From Rhodoferax sp. WC2427 (GTDB lineage Bacteria; Pseudomonadota; Gammaproteobacteria; Burkholderiales; Burkholderiaceae_C): 64,000 nucleotides of DNA. A model generated the notes under the pieces. The model ran no database searches. It was given only the letters and a program-made list of their open reading frames with translations, and was not told the origin of the DNA. The first letter of the stretch is position 1; each line of letters starts with the position of its first letter. Positions 35,966 to 45,627 of this stretch are shown one piece after another. A program made the translations under genes and the position numbers. Location of the stretch: positions 2,852,001-2,916,000 of the forward strand of contig NZ_CP162006.1 of NCBI RefSeq assembly GCF_040822085.1, given 5' to 3'.

Positions 35966-37021
35966 ATGACCCAGACTTCAGAACCCATTGCATTGACCCA
36001 GTTTTCGCACGGTGGCGGCTGCGGGTGCAAGATTGCGCCCGGCTTGTTGGCCGAGATTTTGGCACGTGCACCCCAGGGCCTGGTGCCGCCCGAGCTGCTG
36101 GTGGGCACCGAGACCAGCGACGACGCCGCCGTGTACCGCCTCAACGCCACCCAGGCGCTGGTGGCCACCACCGACTTTTTCACCCCCATCGTCGACGATG
36201 CCTATGACTTTGGCCGCATCGCCGCCACCAATGCGCTCAGCGACATCTACGCCATGGGCGGCACACCCATCCTGGCGCTGGCGCTGGTGGGCATGCCGAT
36301 TGCCAAGCTGCCGCCCGAAGTGATTGGCCAGGTGCTGGCCGGGGGCGCGGCCGTGTGCCGCGAGGCGGGCATCCCCATCGCAGGCGGCCATTCCATCGAC
36401 GTGCTGGAACCCATTTACGGCCTGGTCGGCCTGGGCCTGGTGCACCCCGACAAGGTGCGCCGCAACGCCGACGCCCGGGCGGGCGACGTGCTGGTGCTGG
36501 GCAAACCGCTGGGCGTGGGTATTTTGTCGGCGGCCCTGAAAAAAGGCATGCTGGGTGCCGACGGCTACGCCGAGATGCTGCACCACACCACCCAGCTCAA
36601 CAAGGTCGGCATCGCATTGGCGCAGATCGATGGCCTGCACGCCATGACCGATGTGACCGGCTTCGGCCTGGCCGGGCACCTGCTGGAGATGTGCCGGGGC
36701 TCCGGCCTGTCGGCCCAGGTGGATGCCAACACCCTCCCCCTGATTGCCAGCGCCGTGGCCTTCGCCCAGCAAGGCATTGCCACCGGCGCCTCGGCCCGCA
36801 ACTGGGACGGCTACGGCGGCCAGGTGCAGTGGCGCGGCGACGACTGGCTCAAGGCCCTGGTCACCGACCCGCAAACCAGCGGCGGCCTGCTGGTGAGCTG
36901 CAGCCCCGACGCAGCCCCCGCTGTGCTGGCGGCCTTTGCCGAGGCCGGGTTTGCCCAGGCCGCGCAGATCGGCCGCATGCACACCCCGGCCCCCGGCCAG
37001 CCCGTGGCACTGTCGTTCTAA
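35966..37021 (+). CDS. selD: Selenide, water dikinase (selenophosphate synthase)
   Basis: 351 residues. The glycine-rich active site GGGCGCK holds Cys19, Cys21 and Lys22, equivalent to E. coli Cys17, Cys19 and Lys20; Cys rather than selenocysteine is used. ATP/Mg-binding parts follow: [53 protein letters not shown]. Makes selenophosphate from selenide and ATP. The start ATG 35966 is the only one matching the family N-terminus. Co-oriented with moaA 5 bp downstream. Confidence 0.95.
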   Translation: MTQTSEPIALTQFSHGGGCGCKIAPGLLAEILARAPQGLVPPELLVGTETSDDAAVYRLNATQALVATTDFFTPIVDDAYDFGRIAATNALSDIYAMGGTPILALALVGMPIAKLPPEVIGQVLAGGAAVCREAGIPIAGGHSIDVLEPIYGLVGLGLVHPDKVRRNADARAGDVLVLGKPLGVGILSAALKKGMLGADGYAEMLHHTTQLNKVGIALAQIDGLHAMTDVTGFGLAGHLLEMCRGSGLSAQVDANTLPLIASAVAFAQQGIATGASARNWDGYGGQVQWRGDDWLKALVTDPQTSGGLLVSCSPDAAPAVLAAFAEAGFAQAAQIGRMHTPAPGQPVALSF

Positions 37022-37025
37022 AGCC

Positions 37026-38135
37026 ATGGTCCACCGCGTCATCCCCTTGCTGGACCAGCGCAATCACGCCACGCAGGCGCTGCGCTCCGCCACGCCGGTG
37101 GATGGCCCGCTGTTGGACACCCTGCACCGCCCGCTGCACGACTTGCGCATCAGCGTCACCGACCGCTGCAACTTCCGCTGCAGCTACTGCATGCCCAAGG
37201 CGGTGTTCGACAAAGACTACCCCTACCTGCCGCACAGCGCGCTGCTCAGCTTCGAAGAAATCACCCGCGTGGCCCGCGTCGCCGTAGCCCAGGGCGTGCG
37301 CAAGATCCGCCTCACCGGGGGCGAGCCGCTGCTGCGCAAGAACATCGAGGTGCTGGTGGCCCAACTGGCCGCCCTGCGCACCCCCGACGGCCAGCCGCTG
37401 GACCTCACGCTCACCACCAACGGTGCCCTGCTGGCCCGCAAGGCCCAGGCCCTGAAAGACGCTGGCCTGCAGCGCCTGACCGTCAGCCTGGACGGGCTGG
37501 ACGACCGCATCTTTCGCCAGATGAACGATGTGGACTTTCCGGTGCGCGACGTGCTCGACGGGCTGGACGCCGCCCACCGCGCCGGGCTGGCCCACATCAA
37601 GGTCAACATGGTGGTGCAGCGCGGCACCAACGACCATGAAATCCTGCCCATGGCCCGGCACTTCAAGGGCAGCGGCAACACCCTGCGCTTCATCGAATAC
37701 ATGGACGTGGGCGCCACCAACGGCTGGCGCATGGACCAGGTCGTCCCCTCCCGCGAGGTACTGCAGACCCTGCAAACCGAATGGGCGCTGCGCCCTCTCG
37801 CCCCCGCCGCACCGGGTGAAACCGCCCAGCGCTGGGCCTACGCCGATGGCAGCGGCGAGATCGGCCTGATCAGCAGCGTGACCCAGGCCTTCTGCGCCGA
37901 CTGCAGCCGTGCCCGGTTGTCCACCGACGGCAAGCTCTACCTGTGCCTGTTCGCCACCCAGGGCCACGACCTGCGCAGCCTGCTGCGTGGCGACGCAAGC
38001 GAAGACCAACTGGCCGGCGCCCTCCAGCACATCTGGCAAGGCCGCAGCGACCGCTATTCCGCCCTGCGCGCCGCCTTGCCCTTTGAGACCGGCACCGGTG
38101 CCAAGCGGGTGGAGATGAGCTACATCGGTGGTTGA
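37026..38135 (+). CDS. moaA: GTP 3',8-cyclase MoaA
   Basis: 369 residues. Radical-SAM cluster motif CNFRCSYC, the SAM-binding [13 protein letters not shown], and the C-terminal second cluster [18 protein letters not shown] that binds GTP; it ends with the family's GG tail (MSYIGG), which is essential for activity. First step of molybdenum cofactor synthesis. Starts 5 bp after selD and overlaps mobA by 8 nt, so a selD-moaA-mobA transcript is likely. Confidence 0.95.
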   Translation: MVHRVIPLLDQRNHATQALRSATPVDGPLLDTLHRPLHDLRISVTDRCNFRCSYCMPKAVFDKDYPYLPHSALLSFEEITRVARVAVAQGVRKIRLTGGEPLLRKNIEVLVAQLAALRTPDGQPLDLTLTTNGALLARKAQALKDAGLQRLTVSLDGLDDRIFRQMNDVDFPVRDVLDGLDAAHRAGLAHIKVNMVVQRGTNDHEILPMARHFKGSGNTLRFIEYMDVGATNGWRMDQVVPSREVLQTLQTEWALRPLAPAAPGETAQRWAYADGSGEIGLISSVTQAFCADCSRARLSTDGKLYLCLFATQGHDLRSLLRGDASEDQLAGALQHIWQGRSDRYSALRAALPFETGTGAKRVEMSYIGG

Positions 38136-38724
38136 CATCCACGCCATCACCGGCCTGGTTTTGGCCGGAGGCCGGGGCACCCGCATGGGCGGCGTGGACA
38201 AGGGCTTGCAGGATTTCCACGGCCAGCCGCTGGCCCTGCACGCGCTGAACCGGCTACGGCCCCAGGTGGGCCCGCTGATGCTCAACGCCAACCGCCACCT
38301 GGCCGATTACACCGCCTTCGGCGTGCCCATCTGGCCGGATGCCGACGCCGAATTCGCCGGGCCGCTGGCCGGCATGCTGGCCGGACTGACCCACTGCACG
38401 ACTCCGTACCTGGCCACCGTACCCTGCGACGCGCCGCTGTTTCCACTGGACCTGGTGGAGCGCCTGGCCGCAGTGAAGGCCGACATCGTGGTCGCCACCG
38501 CACCCGACGCCACCGGCGTGCAGCGCCTGCAGCCCGTGTTCTGCCTGCTGCGCACCGGTCTGCAAGGCAGCCTGGCACAGTTCCTGGCCACGGGTGGCCG
38601 CAAGGTCGGCCAGTGGATGACGCAGCACCAGTGCGTGCGCGTGGCGTTTGGCGAGGCGGCTGCATTTGCCAATGCGAACACCTTGGACGAATTGGCAGAT
38701 ATTCAGCATCAAATAGGTTTCTAA
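38128..38724 (+). CDS. mobA: Molybdenum cofactor guanylyltransferase MobA
   Basis: 198 residues. Nucleotidyltransferase start [20 protein letters not shown], with the [11 protein letters not shown] and LQPVFCLLR motifs. Adds GMP to Mo-molybdopterin for the DMSO reductase family of enzymes. The start is a GTG 8 nt inside the end of moaA, which gives the family N-terminus. The last few codons (QIGF) and the stop lie within a copy of the palindromic repeat that begins at about 38711. Confidence 0.92.
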   Translation: MVDIHAITGLVLAGGRGTRMGGVDKGLQDFHGQPLALHALNRLRPQVGPLMLNANRHLADYTAFGVPIWPDADAEFAGPLAGMLAGLTHCTTPYLATVPCDAPLFPLDLVERLAAVKADIVVATAPDATGVQRLQPVFCLLRTGLQGSLAQFLATGGRKVGQWMTQHQCVRVAFGEAAAFANANTLDELADIQHQIGF

Positions 38725-38765
38725 CGCTTATGGAATGGGCGTAAGTAGCTATTTAAAATATAGCA
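38711..38765. repeat. Comamonad palindromic repeat spanning the mobA stop
   Basis: AAATAGGTTTCTAACGCTTA followed by TGGAATGGGCGTAAGTAGCT and ATTTAAAATA. It covers the last mobA codons and its TAA, then the gap to the convergent O-antigen-ligase-like gene. Confidence 0.75.
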
Positions 38766-38769
38766 ACCC

Positions 38770-41307
38770 CTAGCGCCGCCCAGACGACCCCACCCGCGCA
38801 GCCGTCGCCTGCCGCAGCGTCAACCCCAGCAGCAGTACCACGTAAAACACAAACGCCAGCCGTGGCACATCCACCAGGCTGTCGAACAGGCCGACCAGCA
38901 CAAAGCCCACCAGGCCACCGCCGATGCCGGGGGCCAGCGGGTGGTCTTTGGCGGTGCCCACCGTCACCCGCCACAGGGCGGCCAGCAGCATGGCCGAGAA
39001 CAGCAGCAGACCCACGCTGCCCTGGTCAAACAGCACGTTCATGAAGACGTTCTTGATGTGCCAGGGCAAGTGGTTGCGGTCGCTGGAGAAGAACCAGCGG
39101 CGCAGGTCCTCGGAGAAGTCGCCGTTGTCCAGCAGCTGGCGGCCATCCGGGCCGAGCAGCTGGATGTCGTCCACGTCGAACAGCGCCAGCGGGGTGTCGG
39201 TGGCAATCGAGAAAGCCACCATACGCGGCGCGTACCAGTCGCCGCCGGCCAGCTGGTTGCCGGCCAGCGGGATGCGCAGGTCTTGCCACACGCCCGGCAT
39301 GGGTTTGACACCGGTGCCCGCCAGAAAGCAGTCGCCGTTGTAGAGCAGCTGCTTCTCGCAGACCTCCAGGTGCAGGCCCAGCTCTTTGGCGGTGCGCACC
39401 CGCAGGGCCACCGCCACCGGGCCCTGCGGGGCGCGGATGCGCTGCGACACGCGCAGCATTTCGCCCCAGCCCATGTAGGCCTGCTTGCCGCCGCCCAGCA
39501 CCAGGTAGGTATTGCCGTCCTGGCTTTTGAGACGGTAATCGCCAGGGTGCTCCGAGGAGGTGCCCGTCAGGTAGTAGCTGGCGGGGTAGCGGCCCATGCC
39601 CTTGCCCAGCACCGGGTCCCAGGGGGCGGTGAGCATGTTCCAGCCTTGCGTCCAGTGGGCTACGCGGGTGTCCATGTCGCTGCTGCTGGTGGAAAAACGT
39701 TCGCTCATGTAGGCGCCGCCGCCAAAGATGCTGAGGATGCCGCCCACCATGGCCATGCCCGCCCAGGTGGTGGCATGCCAGCGCAAGCTGGTGGGCCACA
39801 CGGCTTTGGGCGAGGCACCGGCGGCCAGGGTCAGCAGCAAGAAGCCGCCCAGCACCGGCAGGATGGCGTCACCGGCGCGTGCATAGCCCCAGTGCTCGGC
39901 CACCAGGCCGGCACCCACCAGCACGGCCATGAAACCGGCCAGGGCCAGCTGCGCCGCAAGGCCCACGCGGACCCGCTTGCCCGTTGCGGGCACGGCGGTG
40001 GTGCGGCTGGCAAACAACAGGCCCAGGCTCAACAGCAGACAGGCCCCGTAGCCGAGGTAGGAGCCTTTGGAGCCCTGCATCGCCCCGGCCCACAACGCCA
40101 CGCTGAGCAGCACCCCGGCCACCAGGCCGACCATCCAGTCCGCCAGCTGGAAGCGCCGCAGCACGCCCGCCAGCGGCAGGGCCACGGCCGCGGCCCCGAG
40201 CAAGGCCAGCAGGCCGCGGTAGCCGCTGGAGGGAAACGTCCACAGAATCGCCGCACCGAACAGCAGGACCAGCACCGCGCCCGGCCCCAGGTGGAGCTGG
40301 GGCGCAGCCACTGCCGAGGCCATGGGGCCGCCCCGGCGCAGCTGGCGGCGCGCACTCAGCAGGCACAGCGCCACCGTCACCGCCAGGCCAACCGGCACCG
40401 CCAGGTACACCCCGCGGGAAAACGTGGTCAGGCAGGCGTAGCCCCCTAAACCCAGGCAGGCCACCACGGCGGCCCAGCGCCGGTGCGAGTGGGCCACAAA
40501 CAGCTCGCGCAGCACAAACGGCATCAGCAGGGCCAAAAACCCGTCCAGTGCCGCACCGCCCACGTGCATTTCCCAGAACAGGCCGGTGGTGCGGTAGTCG
40601 GTAGAAAAATTGAACAGGCCCACAAAGGCCATGCGCTCCCACACCGTGGCCATACACGCGCCCGCCAGCCCCAGCATCAGGCCCGTGGCCAACCAGGTCG
40701 GGGCCTGCGCGCCGCGGCGCACCACGGCTGCCCGCCACAAGGGCATCACCAGCAGGGCCAGAAAAAAGCTTTTGGCCAGGCGCAGGCTGTTCATGGGCTC
40801 GTGGTAGCCCTGGAACCAGCCAAAACTGAACCCGCCCGCATCGGCAAAGCCGCGCGCCATCGCCACCAGCGTGGAGACCGCAAACAGCAGCAGCATCAGC
40901 CACGCGCCTGCCGAACTGCGGGGCTGGCGGGCCACCGCCGGGGTGTTGGCCGAGGGCCAGGCCAGCCGTGCATAGCCGCCCGCCGCCGCGGCCAGCACCA
41001 GCAGGTCCAGTTCTTCAAAGGTGATCCAGCCGGTCCAGGGCGCAAAGCCGATCAGCGGCAGCGCCAGCGGCACGGCCACCAGCCAGCTGTCGGGCCAGAC
41101 AAAAAAGGCCACGCAGCAGGCCACAAACAGCAGGCTGGCCGCCCAGGGCGCCACCGGGTAGTGCAGCACCAGAAACACCCCCGCGGCAGCTAACGCCAGG
41201 GCCCATAGCCCAACCGACCAGCGGATGCCCACGGCACGCGGCCGGGCATCCGCGCGGCGCGATGGCGGAGCCCTGTCGGAGGATTTCACGGGGTTGAGAC
41301 TGTCCAT
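38770..41307 (-). CDS. O-antigen ligase-like polytopic membrane protein with large extracytoplasmic domain
   Basis: 845 residues with about twelve hydrophobic segments. The pattern around the large loop and the following helix (PWHIKNVFMNVLFDQGSVGL, LLFSAMLLAALWRV) resembles the Wzy_C/WaaL family. Residues about 560-770 contain a beta-rich, signal-less domain (YRLKSQDGNTYLVLGGGKQA; GVWQDLRIPLAGNQLAGGDW; LDNGDFSEDLRRWFFSSDRN) like a carbohydrate-binding jelly roll inserted in the loop. It probably transfers or polymerises envelope glycans. Adjacent to the GT39/GT2/deacetylase genes in the same region but convergent with mobA. Confidence 0.7.
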   Translation of the reverse strand: MDSLNPVKSSDRAPPSRRADARPRAVGIRWSVGLWALALAAAGVFLVLHYPVAPWAASLLFVACCVAFFVWPDSWLVAVPLALPLIGFAPWTGWITFEELDLLVLAAAAGGYARLAWPSANTPAVARQPRSSAGAWLMLLLFAVSTLVAMARGFADAGGFSFGWFQGYHEPMNSLRLAKSFFLALLVMPLWRAAVVRRGAQAPTWLATGLMLGLAGACMATVWERMAFVGLFNFSTDYRTTGLFWEMHVGGAALDGFLALLMPFVLRELFVAHSHRRWAAVVACLGLGGYACLTTFSRGVYLAVPVGLAVTVALCLLSARRQLRRGGPMASAVAAPQLHLGPGAVLVLLFGAAILWTFPSSGYRGLLALLGAAAVALPLAGVLRRFQLADWMVGLVAGVLLSVALWAGAMQGSKGSYLGYGACLLLSLGLLFASRTTAVPATGKRVRVGLAAQLALAGFMAVLVGAGLVAEHWGYARAGDAILPVLGGFLLLTLAAGASPKAVWPTSLRWHATTWAGMAMVGGILSIFGGGAYMSERFSTSSSDMDTRVAHWTQGWNMLTAPWDPVLGKGMGRYPASYYLTGTSSEHPGDYRLKSQDGNTYLVLGGGKQAYMGWGEMLRVSQRIRAPQGPVAVALRVRTAKELGLHLEVCEKQLLYNGDCFLAGTGVKPMPGVWQDLRIPLAGNQLAGGDWYAPRMVAFSIATDTPLALFDVDDIQLLGPDGRQLLDNGDFSEDLRRWFFSSDRNHLPWHIKNVFMNVLFDQGSVGLLLFSAMLLAALWRVTVGTAKDHPLAPGIGGGLVGFVLVGLFDSLVDVPRLAFVFYVVLLLGLTLRQATAARVGSSGRR

Positions 41308-41435
41308 CCTGGGGTGCCGCCTGGTTAAAGTGAAAAGAGGTGCCAGGATGGTAGCGCAGCCATCGGCATGCCCGGCCCTGCAAGGGCCCCGAAAAGCCCC
41401 GCTGGTGCCAGATGCGCCTCGCTAGAATCGCGCCG

Positions 41436-42110
41436 ATGCAACGCCCGCCCCGCTTTTTCCTGTTTCGCCATATCCACCTGCGGCCCCGCCTGTTTGCCGC
41501 GGGGCTGGTGGGCCTGCTGGCCGTGCTGCTGTTGTCGGGCATGCCCGGGCTGCTGACCGTCACCCGGCTGGTGATCGGCTGGAATGTATTTGCCTGCCTG
41601 TACCTGGCCCTGGCAGTGCACATGATGGTGCTGGCCGACCACGACCAGATGCGCATGCGCGCCCAGGACCAGGACGAAGGGCGGCGCACCGTGCTGGCCA
41701 TGGTGGTGGTGGCCGCACTGGCCACGCTGGGCGCCATCCTGGCCGAGCTGGCGGTGGTGAAAGACATGCAGGGCACGCCGCGCTACGCCCACATTGCATT
41801 GGCCGTGCTGACCATCGCTACCTCCTGGGGCTTCACCCATGTGATGTTTGCGCTGCACTACGCCCACGACTTTTACTCCAACCGGGCGAAAAAACAGCCC
41901 GATGGCCTGCTGTTTCCCGGCACCGAGCAGCCCGACTACGGCGACTTCGTTTATTTCGCCTTCATCATCGGCACCTCAGGCCAGACGGCCGATGTCAGCC
42001 TAACCACGTCGGCCATGCGCCGCACCGGGGTGCTGCACTGCGTGCTGGCCTTCTTTTTCAACACCACCCTGGTGGCGCTGACCATCAATATCGCTTCCGG
42101 ACTTTTGTGA
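41436..42110 (+). CDS. DUF1345 domain membrane protein
   Basis: 224 residues, five predicted membrane segments. ATSWGFTHVMFALHYAHDFY and FIIGTSGQTADVSLTTSAMR are the diagnostic motifs of DUF1345 (related to potassium-channel-like membrane proteins); no function is established. The stop overlaps the GT39 start by 4 nt (GTGA). ATG 41436 is the start matching the family. Confidence 0.85.
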   Translation: MQRPPRFFLFRHIHLRPRLFAAGLVGLLAVLLLSGMPGLLTVTRLVIGWNVFACLYLALAVHMMVLADHDQMRMRAQDQDEGRRTVLAMVVVAALATLGAILAELAVVKDMQGTPRYAHIALAVLTIATSWGFTHVMFALHYAHDFYSNRAKKQPDGLLFPGTEQPDYGDFVYFAFIIGTSGQTADVSLTTSAMRRTGVLHCVLAFFFNTTLVALTINIASGLL

Positions 42111-43603
42111 CCTTCTCCATGTTTCTGACCTCGCCCCGCCGGGTGCTGGCGCTGCTGGCGGTATGGCTGCTGGCCACCCTGGGCGCGCGCCCGCTGCTGC
42201 TGCCCGACGAGGGCCGCTACGGCAACGTCGCCCGTGAAATGCTGCAGGGCAATGGCTTTGGCTTCGGCCTGGTGCCCACGCTCAACGGCCTGCCCTTCTT
42301 CCACAAGCCGCCGCTGATGTACTGGCTGGACATGGCCGCCATGCAGCTGCTGGGCGTGAACGCCTTTGCCGCCCGGTTTGGTGCGTTTGTGGGGGCCTGG
42401 CTGATGGGCGCGGCGCTGTTTCTGGCGCTGCGCCGCTGGGTCGGGCCACGGCCCGCCACCATCACGCTGGGGGTGCTGGCCACCTGCCCGTTTTTCTTTG
42501 TAGGCAGCCAGTACGCCAACCTGGACATGCTGGTGGCCGGGGTCCTGACAGCCACGGTGCTGTGCTTTGTGCGTGCGGTGGAGTCGCCCCGCCGGGTAGA
42601 CCTGCGCTGGCTGCTGGCCGCCTGGCTGGCCTGCGCGCTGGCGGTGCTGGCCAAGGGCTTGATCGGCATTGTGCTGCCCATGCTGGTCCTGGGCCCCTGG
42701 CTGCTGGCACAGGGGCGCTGGCGGCAGATTCTGCAGATGCTGCACCCGCTGGGGCTGCTGGTGTTTGTGGTGGTGGCCGGGCCGTGGTTTGTGCTGATGC
42801 AGCGCGAGTTTGCCGAGTTCAACGACTACTTTTTTATCGAGCAGCATTTCCGCCGCTTTGCCCAGACCGGCTTCAACAATGTGCACCCTTTCTGGTTCTA
42901 CATTGCCGTGCTGCCCGCGCTGACCCTGCCCTGGGCGCTGTGGCTGCGCCGCCCGGTGGCCACCGTACCCGAAGCCGGTGCCAGCACCCTGCCCGGCCTG
43001 ACGGGCCTGTGGGTCTGGTGGGGTGTTGCGGTGCTGGGCTTCTTCAGCCTGCCCAGCAGCAAGCTGGTGGGTTACATCCTGCCAGCCCTGGCGCCCTGGT
43101 GTGCGCTGCTGGGCATGGCGGTGGCGCGGGGCCGGGCCTGGCGCTGGGTGCTGCCTGCCAGCGCGCTGGCCTGTCTGGCGATCGTGGCAGGCCTGGCCTG
43201 GAAAGCCCCCGGCTCGCACCGCGACGTGGCCGAACGCCTAGCCGCGCTGCAGCAGCCGGGTGACCGGGTGGTGTTCATCGATAGCGCGTTCTATGACGTA
43301 CCCTTTTATGCCCAGCTGAAAACCCCCGCCATCGTGCTCAGCGACTGGAATGACCCCACCATTCCGCAGCGCGACAACTGGCGCAAGGAGTTTGCCGACG
43401 CGGCCCGCTTCGACCCGGTGGCCGCAGCCAAAATACTGTGGACGCCCGACCGCGCCAAAGACCTGCGCTGCGGCCCCGGCCGCACCTGGCTGGTGGCCGA
43501 CAAGGACTACCAGCCGCCCGCCGCCATGGGCACGGTCAGCCCGGTGTTCGTAGGCGCCAATGCACAACTGCTGCAAGTGGCCGCCGGAACCGACTGCCCG
43601 TAA
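42107..43603 (+). CDS. ArnT-like GT39 polyprenyl-phosphate glycosyltransferase
   Basis: 498 residues, about twelve membrane segments. LLPDEGRYGNVAREMLQGNG is the ArnT/PMT signature with the catalytic Asp (DEGRY), followed by FFHKPPLMYWLDMAAMQLLG and the conserved FWFYIAVLPALTLPWALW; the last 120 residues are periplasmic. Moves a sugar from undecaprenyl phosphate to an envelope acceptor such as lipid A. Start GTG 42107 overlaps the DUF1345 stop; ATG 42119 is a good alternative. Works logically with the GT2 and deacetylase genes just downstream on the other strand. Confidence 0.85.
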   Translation: MTFSMFLTSPRRVLALLAVWLLATLGARPLLLPDEGRYGNVAREMLQGNGFGFGLVPTLNGLPFFHKPPLMYWLDMAAMQLLGVNAFAARFGAFVGAWLMGAALFLALRRWVGPRPATITLGVLATCPFFFVGSQYANLDMLVAGVLTATVLCFVRAVESPRRVDLRWLLAAWLACALAVLAKGLIGIVLPMLVLGPWLLAQGRWRQILQMLHPLGLLVFVVVAGPWFVLMQREFAEFNDYFFIEQHFRRFAQTGFNNVHPFWFYIAVLPALTLPWALWLRRPVATVPEAGASTLPGLTGLWVWWGVAVLGFFSLPSSKLVGYILPALAPWCALLGMAVARGRAWRWVLPASALACLAIVAGLAWKAPGSHRDVAERLAALQQPGDRVVFIDSAFYDVPFYAQLKTPAIVLSDWNDPTIPQRDNWRKEFADAARFDPVAAAKILWTPDRAKDLRCGPGRTWLVADKDYQPPAAMGTVSPVFVGANAQLLQVAAGTDCP

Positions 43604-43668
43604 ATTTATAGAAAATCAGGCTCCAGCGCTTATGGAATAAGCGTGAGAAGCTACTGAATAAATAGCAA
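43604..43668. repeat. Comamonad palindromic repeat in convergent gap
   Basis: CTCCAGCGCTTATGGAATAA followed by GCGTGAGAAGCTACTGAATA; fills the gap between the GT39 and deacetylase genes. Confidence 0.75.
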
Positions 43669-44484
43669 TCACCACACACTGCCCAGCACCACGTCGGCGG
43701 CCTGCAGGTCGTGCAGGAAGGCGTCGCTGGCCAGGTAGGCCCGCTCCCGCACCCGCGCCGGGGCAATCGGGTCGACCACGGTAGGCACCTGCTCGGCGTA
43801 GCCGGGGTGGCAAAACAGCAGGCCGCCCGCCGCAGGCAGGGCCGCCAGCCAGCCGCGCATCTGGCCGCCGTAGTCGGGATCGATGAAGTCGTAGGCCCCG
43901 GTCAAACTGGGGTTGTGGCGGATGCCGCGCTGGCGCAGCGCCCGCTGCAGGGCCCAGCCGCCCGTGCCCTCGATCAGCCAGCGCTTCAGGCCAAAGCCGG
44001 GTCCGGTGAGGCGCCCCGTATTGCGCACCGCCGGAACGCTTGGCAAGGTGCTGATGGCCTCCAACACCTCGTCCCGCACGCCGGGCAGGTGGTGCACATG
44101 CTGGTGGCCGTCCACAAACTGGGGCGCGGCCCCGCTGGCGTCGGCAAACGCCTGCCACTGCGCGGCCCACTCGGCGGCCAGCGCGGCCCGGGGCAACTGC
44201 CCCAGGTGCGCGGCCAGGATCAGGCGCGGCAAAGCCAAAAACTGCGGCCAGATGCGGCGCAACTCGGCGCTCAGCGGTGCGCCTTCGGTCAAATTGAAAT
44301 GCAGCCCGCGCTGTACCAGGGCGGGCAACCCGGCCAGCAGCGGTAGCGAGGCGCGCCAGGCCGGGGCCTGGGGCATGCACGAGACGGCGGTGATGCGCCC
44401 GGCCTGGGCCAGTTCGCCTATGGCCTGCGAGATGCCCAGGGTGAGGCCGAAGTCGTCGGTGCAGACGGCCAGGGTCCGCGTCAC
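43669..44484 (-). CDS. ChbG/HpnK (YdjC-type) carbohydrate deacetylase
   Basis: 271 residues. TDDFG near the N-terminus supplies the metal-binding Asp pair; FVDGHQHVHHLPGVRDEVLE supplies the His ligands; LHFNLTEG is also conserved. Members remove acetyl from N-acetylhexosamines, either free or on polyprenyl carriers (NaxD), or act on hopanoids (HpnK). Given the GT2 upstream (4-nt overlap) and the ArnT-like neighbour, deacetylation of a polyprenyl-linked HexNAc is the likely job. Confidence 0.85.
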   Translation of the reverse strand: MTRTLAVCTDDFGLTLGISQAIGELAQAGRITAVSCMPQAPAWRASLPLLAGLPALVQRGLHFNLTEGAPLSAELRRIWPQFLALPRLILAAHLGQLPRAALAAEWAAQWQAFADASGAAPQFVDGHQHVHHLPGVRDEVLEAISTLPSVPAVRNTGRLTGPGFGLKRWLIEGTGGWALQRALRQRGIRHNPSLTGAYDFIDPDYGGQMRGWLAALPAAGGLLFCHPGYAEQVPTVVDPIAPARVRERAYLASDAFLHDLQAADVVLGSVW

Positions 44485-45482
44485 TCGGCCTCCGTGGCTG
44501 CGAACGCGCTGCGCCCCCGCTGGTCGGCCACGATGTAGATGGGCCGCTGTTTGACCTCGTCAAAGATGCGCCCCACGTATTCGCCCAGAATGCCGATGGA
44601 CAGCAACTGCACGCCGCTGAAAAACAGCATGCTGGTGGCCAGCGTGGCCCAACCGGGCACGGGCTGGGCTTCAAAGAAATGCTCGAACACGATCCACAGC
44701 CCGAACAGCATGGCCCCGAAGGCGATCAAGGTGCCCAGCGCGCTCCACAGCCGCAGCGGAAAGTTGGTGAACGAGGTCACCCCGGTAAACGCCAGCCGCG
44801 CCAATCCGCGGATCGAGAAGCTGCTCTTGCCCGAAGCCCGCTCGTGCGGTGTGTAGGGCAGGATTTCGGTACGAAAGCCCACCCAGGCAAACAGGCCTTT
44901 CATGAAGCGGTTGCGCTCGGGCAAGGATTTGAGGGCGTCCACCACGCGACGGTCCATCAGCCGGAAATCGCCCGCGTCCACCGGGATCTGCACCATGCGG
45001 TTGGTGTTGACCAGCCGGTAAAACAGCCAGGTTCCCAGGCGTTTGGCCAGGGTTTCATCCACCCGGGTGGCGCGCGTGGCGCACACCATGTCCACCCCAT
45101 CGCGCCAGCGCGCCAGCATGGGGGCGATCATCTCCACCGGATGCTGCAGGTCGGCATCCATGCACACCACGACATCGCCCTGGGCATGTTCGATGCCCGC
45201 CGTGAGCGCGCATTCTTTGCCGAAGTTGCGGCTCAGCCGCAGGTAGCGCACACCGGGCTCCACCAGCCAGGACAACATGGCCACCGGGGTGGCATCGCGG
45301 CTGCCGTCGTCCACCACCAGAACCTCCCATTGGTCGGTCAGATCCCGCAAGACCGGTGTCAGCACCGCCATCAGGGCAGGTAAATTGGAGGCTTCGTTGT
45401 AAGCAGGGACCACCACGCTGAGGCGGGGACGCGCGGGGCGCCGGGGTGCGGTGGCCGGTGCTAGGGCAGAAGGGTTATTCAT
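44481..45482 (-). CDS. GT2 polyprenyl-phosphate glycosyltransferase (ArnC/FlmF-like)
   Basis: 333 residues from ATG 45482. GT-A fold with LSVVVPAYNEASNLPALMAV, VLVVDDGSRDATP, VVCMDADLQHPVEMIAPMLA and DAGDFRLMDRRVVDALKSLP; two C-terminal membrane helices (ALGTLIAFGAMLFGLWIVFE; ATLATSMLFFSGVQLLSIGI) and ILGEYVGRIFDEVKQRPIY. Loads a nucleotide sugar onto undecaprenyl phosphate at the inner face of the membrane. It overlaps the deacetylase gene by 4 nt; GTG 45488 is a less likely start. Confidence 0.9.
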   Translation of the reverse strand: MNNPSALAPATAPRRPARPRLSVVVPAYNEASNLPALMAVLTPVLRDLTDQWEVLVVDDGSRDATPVAMLSWLVEPGVRYLRLSRNFGKECALTAGIEHAQGDVVVCMDADLQHPVEMIAPMLARWRDGVDMVCATRATRVDETLAKRLGTWLFYRLVNTNRMVQIPVDAGDFRLMDRRVVDALKSLPERNRFMKGLFAWVGFRTEILPYTPHERASGKSSFSIRGLARLAFTGVTSFTNFPLRLWSALGTLIAFGAMLFGLWIVFEHFFEAQPVPGWATLATSMLFFSGVQLLSIGILGEYVGRIFDEVKQRPIYIVADQRGRSAFAATEAE

Positions 45483-45563
45483 ACACACTATTATCCAAAG
45501 AGTCGGTTCTACCGCCCCAAGTGTAGGGGCTCCACACGCACCATTGCGCCGGTATTCTTCATA

Positions 45564-45622
45564 TAAATAAAATGCCCCCAGCGCTCTCCCTATCTGCGCT
45601 GGCAGCTATTAAATAAGTAGTA
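45564..45622. repeat. Comamonad palindromic repeat abutting a start codon
   Basis: TGCCCCCAGCGCTCTCCCTA followed by TCTGCGCTGGCAGCTATTAA and ATAAGTAGTA. It ends 5 bp before the TTG start of the CoA hydrolase, so it forms the 5' leader; no clear Shine-Dalgarno remains. Confidence 0.72.
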
Positions 45623-45627
45623 ACCCT

